Below, piece by piece: positions 61,327-64,000 of a stretch of DNA of 64,000 bases (positions are counted from its first letter, which is position 1; each line of letters opens with the position of its first letter). The position numbers and the translations under genes are program-made. The notes under the pieces were generated by a model that was given only the letters and a program-made list of their open reading frames with translations, ran no database searches and had not been told where the DNA came from. This DNA comes from Austropuccinia psidii (lineage: Eukaryota; Basidiomycota; Pucciniomycetes; Pucciniales; Sphaerophragmiaceae): contig JALGQZ010000011.1 in the NCBI GenBank assembly GCA_023105745.1, positions 15,033,975 through 15,097,974 of the forward strand, read 5' to 3'.

Positions 61327-64000
61327 ATGGCAAATTCTACAGTTAGATGCTTGACCCAGAGGATGGTAGACTGTGAGCCTTAGAGGTAATTTCATATAAC
61401 CAAAAGACCACAATTACAAAAATAACATATTAATATAAATAAAATAAATTTATTTATATTATTAAAATAAAAATAAAAATATAAATATAAAATTATATTA
61501 AAAATAAAAAATTAATTACAATTTAAAAATAAAAATACATTAAAATTTTGTAAGTATAAAATTACATTTATACTTGAAAAAATTAAGTAAAAATGAAATT
61601 TTAACAAAATTGTGAAAAAATAAATAAATTTGGAAAAAAGTTAAATAAAATTATTATAACTTTTTATCCAATAAATAAACACATAAAAATTCTTTCACCA
61701 TTGGATTCCTCATAAAAAATCAGGTGGGGTCACCTCTGAGTGAAATTCTTGTAACTCAACTCTAAATAAGCTTAAATTAAGTTTGTAGTATTTTCAATAC
61801 AAAAGTTGAAAATCCTCAAAACTTTAATTTAATTCACACCACATGTAGTGTTAACCATCAATTTTTGTGTTAAAATTGAGGTGTTGTGTTTACTTTAGAA
61901 GTTATGAGGAATTGAAGTATTTTCAATTGAATTCAATTGAAATGTCAAAATGTGCGCGTGCATTACATAAGTGAACTTTGATTTACATATGAGGTGTCAA
62001 TTATTACTGTATTGTACTGTACAATTGAAATGAATTACATATGTAAATTATAATTATAATAAATGATGAGGAATTAAAGGAAAAATAAATTGGAAAGATT
62101 AAATTTGGGGTGGAAAAGGAACTCCAGCTCTAAGGGGGAGCTAGAACCCCAAAATCCTTGCTGACAGGCGCGGGATGTCAAAATTCATGCAAAAGTTCAT
62201 CACTTTTGGCCTGGAATTGAGTTACAGGGTCTGTGAACTCAATTGATGATGAGGTTTTGATACCAACTGGGGTGGTTTTAGCTGTTGCCAAGAGGGTAAC
62301 ACTACCCTTAAGATAAAACAATCATAGTAAAAACAGTTTTAACTGGTTTCTACGCCTCTGACACAAATTCTGACGTGTTTTGAACGCTCTAGGCCTGGTA
62401 TTGCTATAGTAATGGCTGATTTAAGGGTCTAAAATGGCTGAAAATGGCTAAAAATGGCTTAAACCAGCCCTTTTTGGTCTGAACCAGGGTTCAATGATGC
62501 CATAATTGGCTTTTCTGTTGTCAGACTGTTTTGCACGACTGACAAGAGTAAATTTTACTTTTGGAGTAAGAGAATTGGTGGCTGTAAAAGAATGTCTTCT
62601 TTGCCCCACTTTTCTCTTCATGTTAGAATCTTTTCCTTTAATTAATTAGTTTAAACACTGTTAAACCAATCAATAAAAGATTCCAACCACCTTTTTAAAA
62701 ACATTTTGAACCTTTTAACCACGTGAAGAAATCATTATAATCATTTTTTGTAACTCTTATAATCATTTTTACCCCTGAACCACCCCAAAAGTGAATTAAA
62801 GCATCTTTCATCACTGTAAGCTTTGTCACTTTGTTTCCAAATTCACTCTGGTCACTTTTGGGCGTGTTTTCTCTTTAATATTCTTTTTAAAGACTTTGTT
62901 CTTTAATTAATTTTTTGCAGTTCTTTGCTCAATTAATTCCAATTGAAATTGCTCTTGAAGAAATTTCTTTTGTAGCCTTAAAATATCTCTTGTAGAGTAT
63001 TTTTTGGATAAATTTTTATTGTTGGTAAATCAATAAATTTTTATAATATTATTGTTTTATACTAATAAAGTTATAAACAATAAAATTGGCGTGTTTTCTC
63101 TTAAAAATAATACTTCTTACTATTTTTAATTGATTTTTACCTTATACAAATTTTGAGGACAGGAAAAGTACTTGATTTTTAATCAAAGTTTCATATCCAC
63201 ACCTTACATAGACGGAGCGTCAACTGAGTACGCCACCCCTTACTCAGGAGCCTATGACGCGCTTCACATGGCGCTAGGGGACAAATTGGACAGGATGGTT
63301 GCGACCAGCAATTCTGAGTCGTCTACAAAGAATTTCATGCTTGTTACTGAAGATGTAGGTAATGACACATTGTTCCTGCTGGAGAGAGCTTCCCCGGAAT
63401 ATAAAAAAATACATCACATACTGCACACAACCTTGGCAGGAGACGTTGAGGCCATGCGATCTTGCTTGGTCCATGATTTGTTTCAGAGAGAGGCAAAAAA
63501 TTTGAAGGCAATACACATGGGTGGATACGCCAACATGCATGTCCTGTAAGGGAGGTCGATACATTTGGAGACCCCCGCTATGACTATCATGGAGATATTG
63601 GGGGGCATGAGGTGGGATTCCAATCTGGAGCAACTGTTCAGAGAGTACGGGAACCTGTTTTTGAAGATGCCGAAGGGGCACATGAGTTGGGAGGCTTTCT
63701 ATGAATTTGAAAGTAGACACCCCAATTGTAGGTGTGCAATGGCGTCTAAATGCGCTAAAGAAGAGGAATTCATGCTTTTTGACGTCAATATGATCCCTAT
63801 GTGCGTTGAACAAGTGTGTGCGTCTATGTTCCAGAACAATTGCAAGATTGCCAACATTATTATGTTGGTGGAGAACGGTTCTTTGCACCAAGGGAGCGGA
63901 TATATACCTGGATCGTCTGTCATGGCCACCTACAACAAGACTTCTGGTGATATAGAATACACTACCAATGACGGTATAGGCACCAAGCTCCCCAACGTGT
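61327..64000 (+). pseudogene. Unassigned gene 2 of GC-richer foreign segment, split by solo LTR
   Basis: An ATG at 61327 opens a 15-codon start that ends at the LTR (61372). The frame resumes at 63214 (beyond the second TAGAC copy) in phase and runs past the window end, with a single TAA at 63547-63549 that would be CAA by one C-to-T change. At least 275 codons remain. Visible traits: an N-terminal part with NDTLFLLERASPEYKKIHH, and a Cys-rich middle with HPNCRC, SKC, MIPMCVEQVC and NNCKIANIIML. The Cys spacing recalls cysteine-rich envelope proteins of large DNA viruses, but I cannot assign it. G+C is about half in places, far above the flanks. Confidence 0.45.
61372..63208. mobile_element. 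Solo LTR, gypsy family P (copy 4)
   Basis: It starts TGTGAGCCTTAGAG and ends CCACACCTTACA, with a perfect 5-bp duplication TAGAC at 61367-61371 and 63209-63213. Length is 1837 bp and it matches 7420-9209 end to end. It lies inside gene 2 of the foreign segment and therefore came after that segment. Confidence 0.85.

Noticed and set aside
63274..63891. 205-aa open frame on the minus strand
   Set aside because: It lies antisense to foreign gene 2, whose plus-strand frame has the coherent composition and stays in phase across the LTR; the minus frame is a shadow.
1..64000. CRISPR arrays, bacterial operons, rRNA genes
   Set aside because: No regularly spaced short repeats, ribosome-binding-site operons or rRNA-like sequence were seen; introns and retrotransposons show a eukaryotic nuclear locus.

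Overview
The window looks like a transposon-saturated, AT-rich block from a rust fungus (Pucciniales). The assignment rests on three things recognised from memory, with no search possible. The copia polyprotein has the rust-type gag. The gypsy polyproteins are of the rust type. A gene family with the signature 'LPDAS..L....HPDE.LSD..FT' that I know only from Puccinia-like genomes occurs twice. The strong AT bias and gypsy load would fit a large-genome rust such as Austropuccinia; that is inference. I see no intact protein-coding host gene.

Under the transposons lies a tandem array. Copies of an intron-containing tRNA-Asp(GTC) gene sit at about 3.6 kb (3' half), 3.94/5.39 kb (split), 37.13 kb (whole) and 53.09/59.24 kb (split). 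Once recognisable insertions are removed, successive copies are joined by the same spacer, made of block B after the tRNA and block A before the next one. The core unit is about 3.9-4.0 kb. One unit at 3.6-3.94 kb has a spacer of only about 0.26 kb. Block B carries minus-strand coding-like remnants of unknown function in all three long copies.

Layout. 1-3589: left-truncated Tnp2-type DNA transposon (copy 1). 3590-5482: two tRNA-Asp units, the second split by a solo LTR (family R) with a 5-bp duplication. 5483-9254: block B with a solo LTR (family P). 9255-35308: a large, decayed Ty3/gypsy element (gypsy 1, R-type LTRs, minus strand), itself carrying a P-type LTR, a GC-richer insert, an internal tandem duplication and a second gypsy (gypsy 2, P-type LTRs) nested in its 5' LTR. 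35309-37132: block A. 37133-37239: the only uninterrupted tRNA-Asp copy. 37240-45088: block B, split by a full-length copia element with 572-bp LTRs and an ATTAA duplication. 45089-51308: rearranged, shortened equivalent of gypsy 1/gypsy 2. 51309-53086: block A. 53087-59322: tRNA-Asp split by Tnp2 transposon copy 2. 59323-60609: block B. 60610-64000: a GC-richer foreign segment with two closely spaced intron-less genes of virus-like style, broken by a P-type solo LTR.

Most interesting points: three different insertions lie within about eight nucleotides of the tRNA-Asp D-arm; the rust-specific 'hypothetical' gene appears to be the second gene of a Tnp2-type transposon, tail-to-tail with its transposase; and the unassigned GC-richer segment at the right end may be an endogenised viral or otherwise transferred fragment. 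Boundaries of degenerate elements are by eye and may be off by tens of bases.
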